Shown: positions 44,511-56,384, numbered from the stretch's first letter. The stretch is DNA of 64,000 bases from Ligula intestinalis (GCA_036362985.1 JAYGXS010000002.1:5299953-5363952); one strand, 5' to 3'. Translations and numbers: made by a program. The notes: generated by a model from the letters alone, not told the origin.

Positions 44511-45360
44511 CCACCCCCTCCTCTTTGCTGAACTCATCGACCGTTCGACGGTCGTTTCCGACGATGTCCACCCCGAACGCTTACTAGCTGAATGTTGTGA
44601 CCTCACTTATGCAGCACAAATCTGGTCTCCTACGATGAGTTCTTCCAGCCTGCACCGCCTCCAGTTAGCACAGAACGCTGCCCTCCGCATGATCTCGGGT
44701 TGCTAGTAAATGTCGCCTCCATGCAGAGGTTTCTGTCCCGCCGGTCACCCATCAAAACAAATTCCTAAGCCAGCACTTCTGGTGGACTTGTTCGCAACCC
44801 AGCCATCCGAATTATCACCGTTCCAACGCTTCTGAGCCCAGCCGCAACGTCTGGCCATCTATTCGAGCTCTCCACAAGGAAGCTTTTGCCTCACATCTCT
44901 CGGATCTACCCATTGATAGCTCTGCCACCAAGACAGACTTCCAACGTCTCCATCAGAGAGTCGATGTCGAGGAGAAACGAGATTACCTTCTTCCGGTCCT
45001 TTTGGGTAGTTATACACCTCCGATCGCGGCCTCCGAACAAAATTTACCGAGGGTTACTCGCTTTACTCTGGCCCAACTGCGCAGTAGCTATTCAATGGTC
45101 CTTTGCCAGGATCAACATCGGCTTGACCTGCCCACACCCGACTGCTGTCCCATTTGCAGCGTTTCTCCACATGACGGTCAGCATATATTCGCATGCAGTT
45201 CCCAGGCGGGCACCAACCTCACTCCCGCAGACCTTTGGCTCACGCCGGTCGAGGTCTCGGCATTTTTCCGTCTCCCAACTACTCCTAGTGTACATTCCGG
45301 CGGGGATCTGATCCAAGAATGGGCTACGGCACACACAAACACTAGCTGAATGCAGACGCA
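44511..45360 (+). pseudogene. Jockey-like LINE, C-terminal fragment
   Basis: Plus strand, frame one at about 44584-44704: LAECCDLTYAAQIWSPTMSS, SSLHRLQLAQNAALRMISGC, then a stop pair and a frame change. Frame two is open from 44708 to 45349: KCRLHAEVSVPPVTHQNKFL, WPSIRALHKEAFASHLSDLP, LPRVTRFTLAQLRSSYSMVL, then a zinc-knuckle-like CCPICSVSPHDGQHIFACSS and LTPADLWLTPVEVSAFF. Jockey-type ORF2 proteins end in this R....LAQLR.G.S..L..Y...I....CP.C....H...H.F.C pattern. The RT core is missing; the fragment is 5'-truncated by the inverted-repeat/microsatellite block. Confidence 0.75.
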
Positions 45361-46185
45361 GTCACTTTTGTTGTATTATTGTGAAAATAGACTCGCAGAA
45401 TCTGCCCCACTCTCTCATTAGTCTCACACCTGTACCTTATGCTAAGACAATGGTCGAGAAGACCGGAAAGCCAGGCTGTGTGCGCAAACACACTCCAACA
45501 GGCGCCACAAGAACAACACCTCGTTATGCAGGCTCCTGCGTGTGCGGGAGCGCCATAAAGGTGACAGTAGAAAGGAAATTCAGCAGCCACTCACACCCAT
45601 CGTTTACCCGATGAAGCAGCACGTCTCGGCGATTGCCAATGACTATTCAGCAATTGTGCTTTCATTTTTCGTTAAAAACTGTATGCTTTCTTCAAATAAT
45701 CCAATTTTATACGTCAAGAGGCAAATTGGCAGGCACACGTTTTTCAGCAAGTCCTCAGCAGGCGTATGTAGCTACATGCAACACGAGTATAGCAGAGGTT
45801 GATAGGGTTCATACAGCTCTAATTGTGACTAGGCATCGTCCCCTCACCACCCGTATTACCAGACAAGTGTTATGACGTTACAAAAATTTGGGTGAGGCAA
45901 AGGATAGGGTAGGGTGTGCGCGCTTTCTATAGTTGGAGTTCAAGGAGTGAACAAAATTGTCAAGTCCTACGGAGGCATGAAGGTAAGAACTGCATCTAAA
46001 CGGGCGTTCTCGCTTCGATGGTTGAGGCTAATTTTAGGTGGTGATCACATGCCCCCTTCACGGGTGTTCACTCCGCGTATTTGACAGTGATAGTTAGTCC
46101 CTGTACACTCCCTACGAAAATCACCAACACCCTTCCATAAATTCCCCCTCTCCCAGTCCTAATGACCTCAAAACGCCGACCTCGC
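45361..46185. other. Unrecognised segment
   Basis: A plus-strand open frame at 45542-45802 (IGRHTFFSKSSAGVCSYMQH) has repeat-like composition. No domain that I can name. Confidence 0.3.
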
Positions 46186-46189
46186 GATG

Positions 46190-47430
46190 CGAGCGGTATG
46201 GGAACGCCCCCATTAACGTCTATACTTTTCCCCCTCCTATCATGTTCTACGCTCAAGTAGCCAGCCGACGCAGGTGGGCTGTCACCATGTCGTGAGACAA
46301 CCATAATTTAGATGGTGTGGAAGCCATGAAGTTGTGGCCACTACCCTCTCGCTCTTCCCAAACCCTTGATCATCGTTTGAACATAGAGAATAAGCTCCCG
46401 CCCACCTTTTGGTTGCATTCTCACAATGTTTAATGATAAGGTTCTTTGCCCAGCGCGAGAGCTAAGGCTAATAAATTTACATCCCGGTGGAAGGCCGTTT
46501 ATTATCACTGGGTCATCATGCTATTATGTGTCTGCCGTCGAAAAAGAGCAAAATTTAGAGCTTTAAAGTGACATTTGTCCCAGATGATAAAATATTTATC
46601 CTATAGAGCCATTTTTTACAGCAATAAACGTTCAGACTTCCAATAGGAAGGGCTCTAACAATGAAGCATCAAATGCGTTTTCGCAAGGTTTTTATGGATA
46701 GAAGGGGGAAGTTTTTGAGTTGCAGGTTCTTATTGCAAAGAAGGTGAACAGGACATGGAATTGTTTGAACTTTCGATCTTCTAGAGGAGGTCATAATCAC
46801 AGACTGTAAGGGTACATAAACAACTGAGCGGCAAAGTAATACATTGCTGCAGAGTTAGGCTAAGATGTCGCCCACTTCATATATATGCTCCAGGATTCAC
46901 CAGCCAAGTCGTCGTCATCGTCGTCCAGTCTACACTTTAAAGTGGCGAGAACAGTCACGATACCGGACTTTTCCCCTGCTTCCCCTCTGTCCGTTATTCG
47001 AATGATTCGAGTAGCATGTTGGCTGCTATAGTCTGCAGCAATATATTCCACTGCTTCATTACGGTACAGGTAGTCAGAATGCTTGTGGCTCTTCTTCACT
47101 TGTTCCTTGTGAACGTCACAGCGGCTGACGGAGCTGTTCGGGTTTCCAGTTACAATGAAACCATAGTTGAAAGGCTTTAACACAGTCAAGATAATGTATT
47201 TTCAGGTGGTTGCTAATGCCTCAGGTCACGACCCACACCCCAACTCCATCATCAGACACGTTGACCTGCCTCCAGCTACCACGCTTTTCGCCCGTAGGGC
47301 CAAGAGACGCGGCCCAATTCCCAGCCAAAAGCGCACGTCGCCATTATTCCGTGAAAAAGTGTGGACTCAGCCTCATCACAAATACCATCCCTCCCAAATC
47401 CCCCCCCCTACTCCACACCCTCCTCCTGGC
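46190..47430. repeat. Second copy of the 43040-43745 repeat, with insertion
   Basis: Blocks listed for 43040-43745 recur at 46280-46710 and 47255-47360. Between them (46720-47250) lies sequence absent from the first copy, including a minus-strand open frame 47189-46860. Confidence 0.55.
46860..47189 (-). CDS. Unrecognised 109-codon open frame
   Basis: Uninterrupted minus-strand frame with a hydrophilic, rather protein-like composition (CDVHKEQVKKSHKHSDYLYR, RIIRITDRGEAGEKSG) and a run of six Asp before LAGESWSIYMKWATS and a stop. No family recognised. It sits inside the insertion of a repeat copy, so it may be part of a mobile element rather than a host exon. No clear splice acceptor precedes it. 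Confidence 0.3.
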   Translation of the reverse strand: MTVLKPFNYGFIVTGNPNSSVSRCDVHKEQVKKSHKHSDYLYRNEAVEYIAADYSSQHATRIIRITDRGEAGEKSGIVTVLATLKCRLDDDDDDLAGESWSIYMKWATS

Positions 47431-48515
47431 TAAAATACAAAGCCCGATTAATTGTTTCGTCCCCTCACAGTCTGTGAGGGGAGGGGCCTTTTGCACGTGA
47501 CCAAAATCTAACCCCATCCTCTTTGGAATCCAGGAGGTTTTAATATATTTTTACCCTATTGACCTTTGCGCTACGTTTACAAAGGGCTGGCTCCGGCTCC
47601 CAGCACGTTCGGTCTGTCTATCGTCTTTATAATTTGCTTGATCTTCCTGATATTTTGAGTGAGTAGTTGCACACAATATCCACAAAAGTAATTTTGTCTT
47701 ATTTAGCGGATGAAGTGAAGTAAGACAGAATTTCACCCGTAAAAAATAAAAAAAGTTAATAACAAGATTAGGGTTTTTCGGTTTTTCAATGCTGGTCTTT
47801 TGGGCAGCAATAAGTAACTTGGGCGCAGTCACTTGGGAAAGACCAAAAGTTCGACCGCCATCTCCAACGACATGTACTGTGTGCTCACAGCATGGTGGTG
47901 CAAGGATGGCGACTTGCGCTGGATAACGGTGAGAGTAGACTTTCGCTGCATCTATCACACCAACCCCTGGGCCGTAGGTCATGACCAACTCAAAAAAGAC
48001 CGGACGCGGGAGAGGGCTTAGGTGCCTGGCACGATCAGGCCACCCTTAGGCGTACCGCCACACCTTGCTCGGACATTCACTGTGCGAGAGTTCCATAAAG
48101 ACCGAAATTAAGAGGGAGCCATTGCAGCCTGACTCTTAGTCTGCCAGTCAGACACTTTACACGGCAAAACACACTGGACTGACGGTGCAGTCCGAATTAT
48201 TCCAGCCATGGTGAACCGTGATTGTTTCAGACTCGTGTAGCAGAGGAGCTGGTATCATACTGTTTCCTATAATGACGAACACGTAGAACCTACTCACTTT
48301 CTTAGTTTACTGATTTATTTACTTTCTTACATATATATTGAAGAAGGGGCAACGAAGTATTGAAAAAACTTACCTGGCGAACTGTACTATACGTAAAAAA
48401 TGTACATGAGCTTTTAGAAAGACAGCTAATAAAACACTTAATACAAGTGGTATCTCAACCTGCAATCACCTTTCGATCACAACTGTACACCCTAAGGAGA
48501 GGATTGGCTATCTTT
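47431..48515. other. No gene recognised
   Basis: Several open frames overlap here on both strands (for example 47988-47551 minus) without a recognisable domain. The GC-richer 47820-48160 part looks repeat-derived. Confidence 0.35.
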
Positions 48516-48524
48516 AAATAAATG

Positions 48525-49015
48525 GGGTTGTATACAAGATGCCATGTTCCAGTTGTGATGCAGTCTATTGTTGTCAGACTGGGATATGCGCCTCAACTCG
48601 CAAACACCAACATGAATTAGCGGTCGGAAGACTGAAACATTTATCCTAGGTGGTCATGCACACACTGGAAACCGGCCGCAAATTCGCATGGCAGAACACA
48701 CGGATAGTTGGCACTCATCAAACAGGAAAAGGGCGTGCATTTCTAGAAGCAATGCACTCATACGAAGCATTCGTCAACAGGCATACCGATTTGGACGCCA
48801 GCTTTTATTTCTTGAAGGCCAAATTCAGTGAGCACTCCGAAACGTAACAGAACGACGAAACGCACGTAATGCCTACAAGCGCAGACTGACAACTCTGCCA
48901 CGTCAGATGAGTATTGATTTGTCTGGACGTTTGAAATTTTTAGTTGATTATGGCACATTTTGTCAGTTCTGACGACGAGTGGGAGCACCTGCTTCTTAAA
49001 TTTAGATAATACCTT
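48525..49015 (+). pseudogene. PLE GIY-YIG endonuclease fragment with possible hammerhead relic
   Basis: Plus strand: KMPCSSCDAVYCCQTGICAS, TRKHQHELAVG, a stop, then VVMHTLETGRKFAWQNTRIV and GTHQTGKGRAFLEAMHSYEA, FVNRHTDLDASFYFLKAKFS (to 48840). The Cys pair, VYC.QTG and the H.LE.GH.F.W..T..VG pattern mark a PLE endonuclease and tail. The GIY motif residue Gly is replaced (VYCCQTG). At 48976-49015 a CTGACGA followed by AGCA/TGCT and CTTAAATTTAGATAATA could be a decayed hammerhead-like core. Confidence 0.65.
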
Positions 49016-49373
49016 TCCAAGCTTCCCAAAGAAGCCTTTATCTCTATAATTTAATTTTCTTATTTTAGGACTAATTTGAAAACTTTGACTGACTTTAGAA
49101 GTCACATGCCATATTTAGAGTAACAGATGCGTTTTTCTGCAATAATATTGCAAATTGTAGCGTGTGTACATATAAGTGTACACCGCAAATGCACACATTG
49201 CGTATTACCCTTTCTAGCTTTACTGAAATGTCTAGCTTCTTAATTCACCCCTGCGCTGCCTAGGATGTTTTGATAGTTGAGGAGAAAAAAGGTTGGCTTC
49301 TCATCAACTAGTGATTGAAAGTAATAAAATGTAGGCTTATGGTTAGGTCTACATGAGGGTTGCAAGACTTTGC

Positions 49374-49831
49374 CTGTAGCGAGCAGGCATAATAATGATA
49401 AGAAACATTATGGTTAAGGCTCGCAAGCCGTAAATGAAACCTCGTACGCCATGAGACGCGTTGGCCCACGTCTTGTTCCCCAAGCTGAGGTTGGAGAAGA
49501 TTGGCTTTCTAAAGCAGTGCTGCACGCCAGCCATAAACGTCACCGATGCCATAGAGAACATGATGAGCAGGGAGACACCCAGGAGACATTGGCAGACCGT
49601 TCTCAGCACCCCAGAACAGGAACAGGTACATTGTCTGCGCTGTTTCTGCGGTCTGCAGCCTTCCGGGTATTCGCAGAGTGTGCTGGTGTTGGTTGGCGCA
49701 TCGCTGTTAGTTCCGAGAGAAACCGTATCTGCTGATCCATAAGGTTTGGTCGAGGTGAGGGTGGTGATTGGCTTCGAAGGTCTGCTGTCCTTGGAATTTG
49801 ACCTTGAGATTGATTTGCCGAGGCGTCGAAG
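49374..49831 (-). CDS. SLC35F3/F4-like transporter, exon 2 (N-terminus and first helices)
   Basis: Minus-strand exon of 458 bases: acceptor ATTTATTTTAG before 49831 and, at 49374, TACAG|GCAAAG, a GC donor that gives the phase needed by exon 3 (AG|T, Ser). It encodes a hydrophilic Ser/Thr/Lys-rich segment of about 60 residues, a Cys-rich patch (QCTCSCSG), a helix (VCQCLLGVSLLIMFSMASV), a loop with three overlapping N-glycosylation sequons (NLS, NKT, NAS) and a second helix (LTIMFLIIIMP). If no splice occurs the frame stops at 49349, so an alternative reading is an independent terminal exon. The overall fit to the N-terminal third of SLC35F proteins is loose; the phase match is the main support. 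Confidence 0.55.
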
Positions 49832-49899
49832 CTAAAATAAATAAGGCAGTGTGAATAAATGTAGTTGCAAGCAAATGCTTAAGTACAAGCAAGGCTTTT

Positions 49900-50930
49900 G
49901 TCTCATGGCTAGAAGGCAAAAAGTGGTGAAACAGACGTTTGAATATTTCCCCTGAACGGGTATTTGTACTGCCCTGCCAGATTAGTGCACGGTAGGTGTT
50001 ATTGGGATTTAGAAGTTAGAGCGAATGGTGAAAATGGGCTGGGCTGGGGTCATGATAGCACGCCTGACTGCAGGCTCACGCCAAACCTTTGCAATATCCT
50101 GCCTCAGACCTTTTTGACTTTATTCTTACACCGGGATTTGCTCAGTGTGAAAGGAGAGAGCGCGGGCGATGCGACGACAGCCTACTGCCACTTGAAACTA
50201 ACTCACGCAAAAGTCACCATCTCTTTATGATTTGGCTGCAGAGCATACGGTGGATCTAGTCGAAATTGACGGTCTAACTGCCACTTTCGATGAATTATCG
50301 TAAGGTCAGCATAGTTATGTTGAAATGGAATGGAGTACACCATGCCTGTGCTTCGAGTATTCGCATGAAGATCATCTGAAAACACAAGTGATTGCGGCGA
50401 TCGCGGGGAGAAGGTGTAAGAAGAAGCAGCGTATGTCTGTAAGGATTCAAGCATAGATCATCAGAGGAGGCTTTATTTCAGCCAACGCTACATCAATGGA
50501 GTTACAAAATCCTGCCTGGCAGTCGGCTTACTGTAGCCCTAACGGTGGAGTCCATACGGGCGGTAGCCTGAGCGTGTTAATCGACCCAAGTCTGATTAAA
50601 TTAATAGCTTTGGGTACGCCGTCGTAGACTAATTTGTAGAGTGTTATTGATATGTAAGCCGCCGTCCTTATACGAGCCGGCTGTGGCGTGCCCGATGGTG
50701 AACCTCGTTGAGATCAACGGTTGAACTGTCGATTTCGATAAATTTTCGTCAGGTATGAATTTTTATATCGATTGAGTAAAAATATGTATTTGCTTAGACA
50801 AATCGATTTAATTTCATCTGAAAACACAATCGAGCTTAAAATTGCGAAAGGGAGTGTTAAGGAGCACTGGGAGTACGAAGAATGGAGTTCAGGAGTGGGA
50901 AGGAAGGAAAGCATCACTTAAAGCATGCCT
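49900..50930. repeat. Mixed dispersed repeats
   Basis: 50060-50290 is related to 17590-17790, 50480-50630 to the family at 11865 and 59830, and 50680-50760 again to the first. Minus-strand open frames here overlap these repeats and carry no domain. Confidence 0.45.
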
Positions 50931-53900
50931 CGTTTCAAATCTAATGATTTAGAATTTAAAAAATCGCTTTTAAAACCTCTGGAACCAAACCTTTGATGTT
51001 ATGTCCATGTACGCAGACACTTTTACCAATATTAATAAAAACTGAGGAATTGTGGTAATCAGTACTTAAAAAATAGAGCACACGGTCGGTGATTGCTAAA
51101 AGATAGACAAAAAAGGAAGTTTAAAAAACTTTTAGAGGCCAAGGTAAACTTAGGAAGTAGCCTAGATAAATAAAGGGGCATCGATGAAATAAACTGATCG
51201 GACTACGTAATGAATATTTACTCCATGCCGACAGACCAAACGAAATTGTAGACGTTATAAAAAAGATAACAATTGTAAAGCAGAGATGAGAAACTGACCA
51301 AACACCTATGAAGGCTCAGCGTAGTAGTTTTCAGCAGTGACAGTAGCCCAGAACTCCTCTGGCTAATCAGCACGCCTACTACGCAACTTAAGGGTTTACT
51401 GAATATTCATCAGAAACGTTTGCCAGTTTTTCCGACTTTCCCCGTTTATGCAGAATGGTTAGCAGAGAAACTCAAATCTCTACAGAATTAGATAGCATGA
51501 CGTAGCTTTTGAGATATCTTTGAATTGCTTGACGACTTCAAGGTCTTAACGCCAAATTTTATGCTGATGTTCCAGCTGAAGGACTCATCAGATTTCATAA
51601 ATGTTCCCATCATCAAGAAAATTGAATGAATCTTCCAATTCGCATCTGCCAATCAACCGGGAGATAGAGATTCTGACAAACACATTCAGGGAACTACTAC
51701 TACGGTACAAATTAAATCTACAGCTACTTTTTGACAACCACCTGTATAGACAAATAGACAGCGTTGCTATTGGCTCGTTTCCTGGATCCTTCTTAACTGT
51801 TTTCTTCAGTTGCAGGACAAACTACTTACAATTCGGCGATAAGATCTAGAAGATAGAACATTACGGTTGCTAAACGTTATGTTATTTCTATAATAGAACC
51901 CAACGCAGATGCCTATTTAAATGTAATATATAAGTTGCATACGTCAATCAAGTTATCGTGAAAAATTAAGACGTCATTACTGTCAAGACGCCTGACGGTA
52001 GTGATTTGATCAACAGCCTACGAATCTACCTTAATGACGTATTTGCTCTTTCGTCTTACATACGGTTTATACCGCACATCTGTAAATTAAATAACAGTTA
52101 CACCGTCATTGGAAGAATAACATGTTCTGAACACTATAACACCGCCAGCATTAGTTGTATCAGTCCAAATAAAATGCAACCTATTTTTTGTTTGACGAAA
52201 AATAAAAGAAAAATATGATAAGCAGACAGCATCAGGGAAAAACTTTTTAAAATCGAGAACCTGTTTCGAAAACGCGGATATTCAGTCAAAACGCTTGCCA
52301 ACCGATCTGTATATCCACCCCACTGACTGTCGAAAAGTAAACTCCGTTCGTCAAATTCACCTTCTGAATAAACTCTGCGAGTGACCTCCTGAGAGAAAAC
52401 CTTGGCCAACTTGCCTTAGGAATCTGCTCAGTGGCGAGTTTCAAGTTAATATTATGAGTGAACTATACTTTGAGTGAAAACACAATATGAAAGTTCCCTC
52501 TTAGTACAAATCAGTGCTTTCGTTATCTTTCATCTGCTCCTATGTAGCAGTGTATACATGCCCCAGGAGTCAGTGTCTATAAAAGGCTTCACCGGAAATG
52601 TTTCCAGCAAGACTGACAAAAGGAGAAATTGTGGGCATAAACATCGTCATTTTCAGACATTTTTGATGGAAGCGCACGCGCTCGATTCATATGTTCTCAC
52701 CTGACAACTCTGAGCTCCTGGGTTAGCGTCTGCTAAAAACAGCAAAAGCAGGTGTCATCAGATGACGCTAGTCTTTCTTATGCGTATGAAAGTACCTCAT
52801 ATAAGCTCCGCATGTACCATGGTCGTATGCCAATTGACTGTATGCGAATTTACGCAGTCTTCCACCCTCTCGCGGAAACTGAATTTTTAAAACGCTCACC
52901 TCATCTTTCTTTTTCATGCACCCCGCCTTTGTGCTAGAACGAACTGATACTGTTTCCTCTAAGCACTGAAAATTTTTACTCTGCCTCGAATGCCTAAAAA
53001 GCTGTTGGCCTCACACAGAAACGTTTCTGATTAGGTGCTATCTTTAATCATGTCTAAGTACAGTAGATTCCCTATCTTATTAAATGTCACCCGAAATTCT
53101 GAATTGAGTTGTTGATTAGAACATATTAAATGCGGATGGTTGCCAAACAGACGATCATACGGCCTAATCCTAACATATTTTGGACACTTCAGGATGCCGG
53201 CTTTTTAACGAGTTTCTTTCTGCACGCCAAGAAAAAGTATGAACTATTAAAAGTAACGTATAAGTATGACGTTAGTATGACGTTTTGTCATTAATTTATA
53301 GATTTAAATATATTTTGTGGAAAACATGTGTGAAAAAATTATTTCTTGTGCTCGTTTGATAGCATATTATACTTTTTTCAAATATTATACTTAAAGACAC
53401 CTTTCAGTTTTGAAAAAAATATTCTTAATTGCCGAAAAATGTTGAAGCGTAGTCACTTCTACACTGGAATTCAAGTTTAACAAATTGCGCACTGTGTCTA
53501 TCCTGTTTAAGGAAAAGTATCTTTTTGCTCGAAAAATGTTGAATTAGATATGGAGCATGCTATATACAGAAAAGGCAGTATTTACAAATTTACGGATACG
53601 ATTTGACATGAATGAAAACCTGAAAATTATAAAAAAGCTCATAATTAGAATATTTAAATCAAAAGATACCCTTTCTGTAGATATAAAATTTAAAAAAGTC
53701 GTAATTTTTTTACAAAATGATAATAAGAGATTGTCGTTTCGTTTATGTTGTCCTTAAATTTCCTTTGGATTTATCAAGACAGTCAAGATCAATGACAAAA
53801 GTGCATAGTACTTGTGTAGTTACTTTTTATGATAGATAATTTTTCAAGCGGTCAGAAAGACGCTCATTAAAAAGCTGGCATCCTTAAGTAACCTAAATAT

Positions 53901-54255
53901 ATTGCAATGAGGCTGAACGATCGTCATTTTTAAAATAAAACGTAAGCAATTTGTTTGAATGCAAAATTTATTTCACAATTCCGGGGGATATTACATGAGG
54001 TAGCGAGCTGCTGTGGAGCAGGCTAGATTATTTACACAGGTCGGCGCTTACCCAAATAAATACGAGAACACCTTCCAGATTGACTGAGATAAAAGTTAAC
54101 TTAGAAGCATAAAAAGCGTCATTTTCGCACAGGAATTTGATTTGTGACACTGTCTGCAATCCCAACGATTCCCTTTCGTGCGATTTATAAGGCCATGCGG
54201 TAGTCCGGTATCAGCGCAACAGCCACCAGTTCGTCTTGCCCTCGTCTTTTAAACC
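50931..54255. other. Intron 1 sequence, nothing firm
   Basis: AT-rich. At 52756-52800 CAGATGACG...TATGCGTATGAAAG weakly resembles the degraded hammerhead-like unit at 839-880. I see no exon or TE protein. Confidence 0.4.
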
Positions 54256-54258
54256 TAC

Positions 54259-54279
54259 CGATTGGTGCTTGACAGTCAT
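54259..54279 (-). CDS. Candidate first coding exon of the SLC35F-like gene
   Basis: On the minus strand an ATG with G at -3 (GGCGGGATGA) opens seven codons, MTVKHQS, ending at a donor TCG|GTAGGT (54259/54258). It leaves at phase 0, which exon 2 requires. An in-frame TAA lies about 90 bases upstream. The surrounding 500 bases are GC-richer than the rest of the intron-like sequence, and a CCAAT box lies about 105 bases upstream. Such a short exon cannot be proven by eye; an alternative first exon is possible. Confidence 0.35.
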
Positions 54280-54770
54280 CCCGCCGCTCTCCTTGTCGAT
54301 CCGCAGCAGAGTCGCCGGTACTGTCCTCTCGTACACCCCACGCTCTCGATCGGTTTAAAACAAGTCAATGTGCACCCTTTTACTGATTGGTTGCAGATGG
54401 TATAGGAAATACCCCGGGGTGAACAAAAAACGATAACGGGCCTATGGATACTGCGAGCAACGTCTACTCTTGGAAAGCTCTTTGTCACAGCAAACACTGT
54501 TCAACCTTACTCATCAATCCTGATATCTGGATGTTAAAACCGCCGCCTTTTAAATCTTCCAACAAGCCCACCAAGAAACTGGGCCAACGCCTGTAAGAGA
54601 TAGCAGAAACAACTGCCGTTGGTTGATGGAAGCGCGTGTTTTGCGCACAGAAGAACCTTGTACAAGCCGGGCGCTTACAATAGTCAAAGGTCGACTAACT
54701 GCATACAAAACGCCACCCATCGTCCGCTTTCTGCCCCTCTGACATGAAATCTGCACAACCTGCATTTTCG
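54280..54770 (-). promoter_or_regulatory. Possible promoter/5' UTR of the SLC35F-like gene
   Basis: GC-richer island in an AT-rich surround, with a CCAATCAG box on the minus strand at 54390-54383 upstream of the candidate start. No clear TATA box or initiator. Two short open frames on the minus strand (54765-54550, 54497-54276) show no domain and may be incidental. Confidence 0.25.
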
Positions 54771-56380
54771 CTTATCATATCAAGTCCATAACGACACAGT
54801 TAGCTTATTTTCTTAGGCAAAGCGAACAGGAGTTTTCAAGGCACTCACAATTTGTTCTCGATTCTCTTACTTTATAAAGATACTGACCTGCATGAATTTC
54901 TTGAAAGCCACTGCATGCATTCCAGTCAGTTTTCTGCACACTGACATGAAAATTTTGCGTCCCTAAAACAGTTCCTGATTTTCATAGCTCCTTGCTTTAT
55001 CTGTACTGGTCTGACGCAAATGAATTCCAATTGCACCGAGGACGGGGCATTTATAAATGTTATTGAGCATATCATGAAAACTAAAAAAAGTTTGTAAGAC
55101 CCCGTAAAATCAGCGATCCTTTCATAATTTGCTTTGGGAATGAAACGGGCTGATTTCTACTAAATACTTTATAAAGTTAGAAAAAAGAAAATAGGACGGG
55201 TTTAGTAAAATAAGAAAAGCGTGCTATTAAGAGTTTTCTACCCACCTTAAGTGTGCCATTTTTATAAACCAATTTTATCTAAAATTAAAGAAAGGTGTTT
55301 AAAAAATGTTTTATTTAGTTAAGCAAACATATTTTTTAATTTAGAAATAAAGATTTTCGTTTTCATTTCCATTTTAGTCTGAAAAGAATGCATAAGCTTT
55401 TATCCAAGAAAAGTTTTTCTATGATCACCCAAATAAATTACGTACTTTGATTGTACAACCTCAGTTAAAATGTTTATTTGAATCATTGGATTTATGAAAA
55501 AACGTGAGTAAAGTGCGTTCACCGTTTATGTCCTTCATTACGACAGTCTGGGAAACTACTCTCATAAAACACACAAGTTGAGTATTATTTTAAGGTTGTC
55601 TTACTTGAAAACAACGCAGCCTGAATTGGAATTTCCTATCTGAAAGTACAAGTTAACCAATAATTTTCATTCCATGAGGCAACACCACCTGTGCGTGGTA
55701 CATCCAGTTCATATATATATCAATGCTTTCGTGTGAAGAAAACCATCTCAATTGCTTCCATTTACAAGCGTTTAACTATTAAGACAAATGTAGTTTTTTT
55801 AAATTGTGGTATAAGACAAGTATTGTACAAATCCGTGCTGTAGCATTGACTCAGCGGGCTTTGAGTAGGACACTGGTGAATTATTTATGTTGGCTCAAGA
55901 AAAAAGTTATCGGCTCAAATGCCCCAGATACAAAGCTCCAGACAAAAAGTAAAACTTGACTTGGACTAGCGATATATGCATCCATTCACTTCCCGTCCTC
56001 TTTCTCCTTTCAAACAGATCGGCGCTTGTAGAGCCGATCCGGGAAGGGGCTACAACTGACAGAAGGCATGCTTTTGCTGAGCTACGGTAAGCCCATTTGA
56101 GCCTTTTCCATTTTTTTACTTTGAACGCATGTATTACAAGAAGATGAAGTCAGGCACGCCGCGCCAGGCAATGAGCCGCAGTGGCGGAATTGCTGGCATG
56201 GTCAGCTGGTCTTGTGATTATAAATTAGCGTGTGCGTATGTATACATAAAGCGTTAACCCGAAATTCTAATTTTGTGTCTGCGCTTCAAATAAATTCAAT
56301 AAACAAAAACAAAAGTCAAAAATGTGCGTTTAAATGTCCCACCAAAGTTCGGTCTGTAGATTTCATGAGTTAAACTTTAC
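54771..56380. other. No gene recognised
   Basis: AT-rich upstream sequence. No exon, TE protein or structured repeat found. Confidence 0.5.
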
Positions 56381-56384
56381 GCCT

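Larger units (their letters stand above)
14365..54279 (-). other. SLC35F3/F4-like solute carrier gene, reconstructed span
   Basis: Eight exons (54279-54259, 49831-49374, 38345-38126, 24209-24093, 22146-22080, 19481-19356, 19199-19110, 14480-14365) total 1215 bases and read as 405 codons without a stop. Incoming and outgoing phases agree at every junction. The family (drug/metabolite transporter fold, ten helices, thiamine-transport-like SLC35F3 and its relatives) has about 420-520 residues, so the model lacks at most a short C-terminus. Family landmarks: a CLW..Y.Y.. helix followed by a D in a LICT/LFCC-type helix, WI.L...F...RIVA, G.......D, and the final helix exon. Introns range from 156 bases to about 14 kb and hold most of the mobile elements. 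One junction uses a GC donor. The first exon and the terminus are the weak points. Confidence 0.65.

Noticed and set aside
44109..44606. 165-codon minus-strand open frame across the inverted repeat and microsatellite
   Set aside because: Its Tyr/Ile/Val-rich part is translated (AT)n microsatellite and the rest is repeat arm; no domain.
49451..49742. Plus-strand open frames over exon 2
   Set aside because: Antisense shadows of the GC-rich coding exon on the minus strand.
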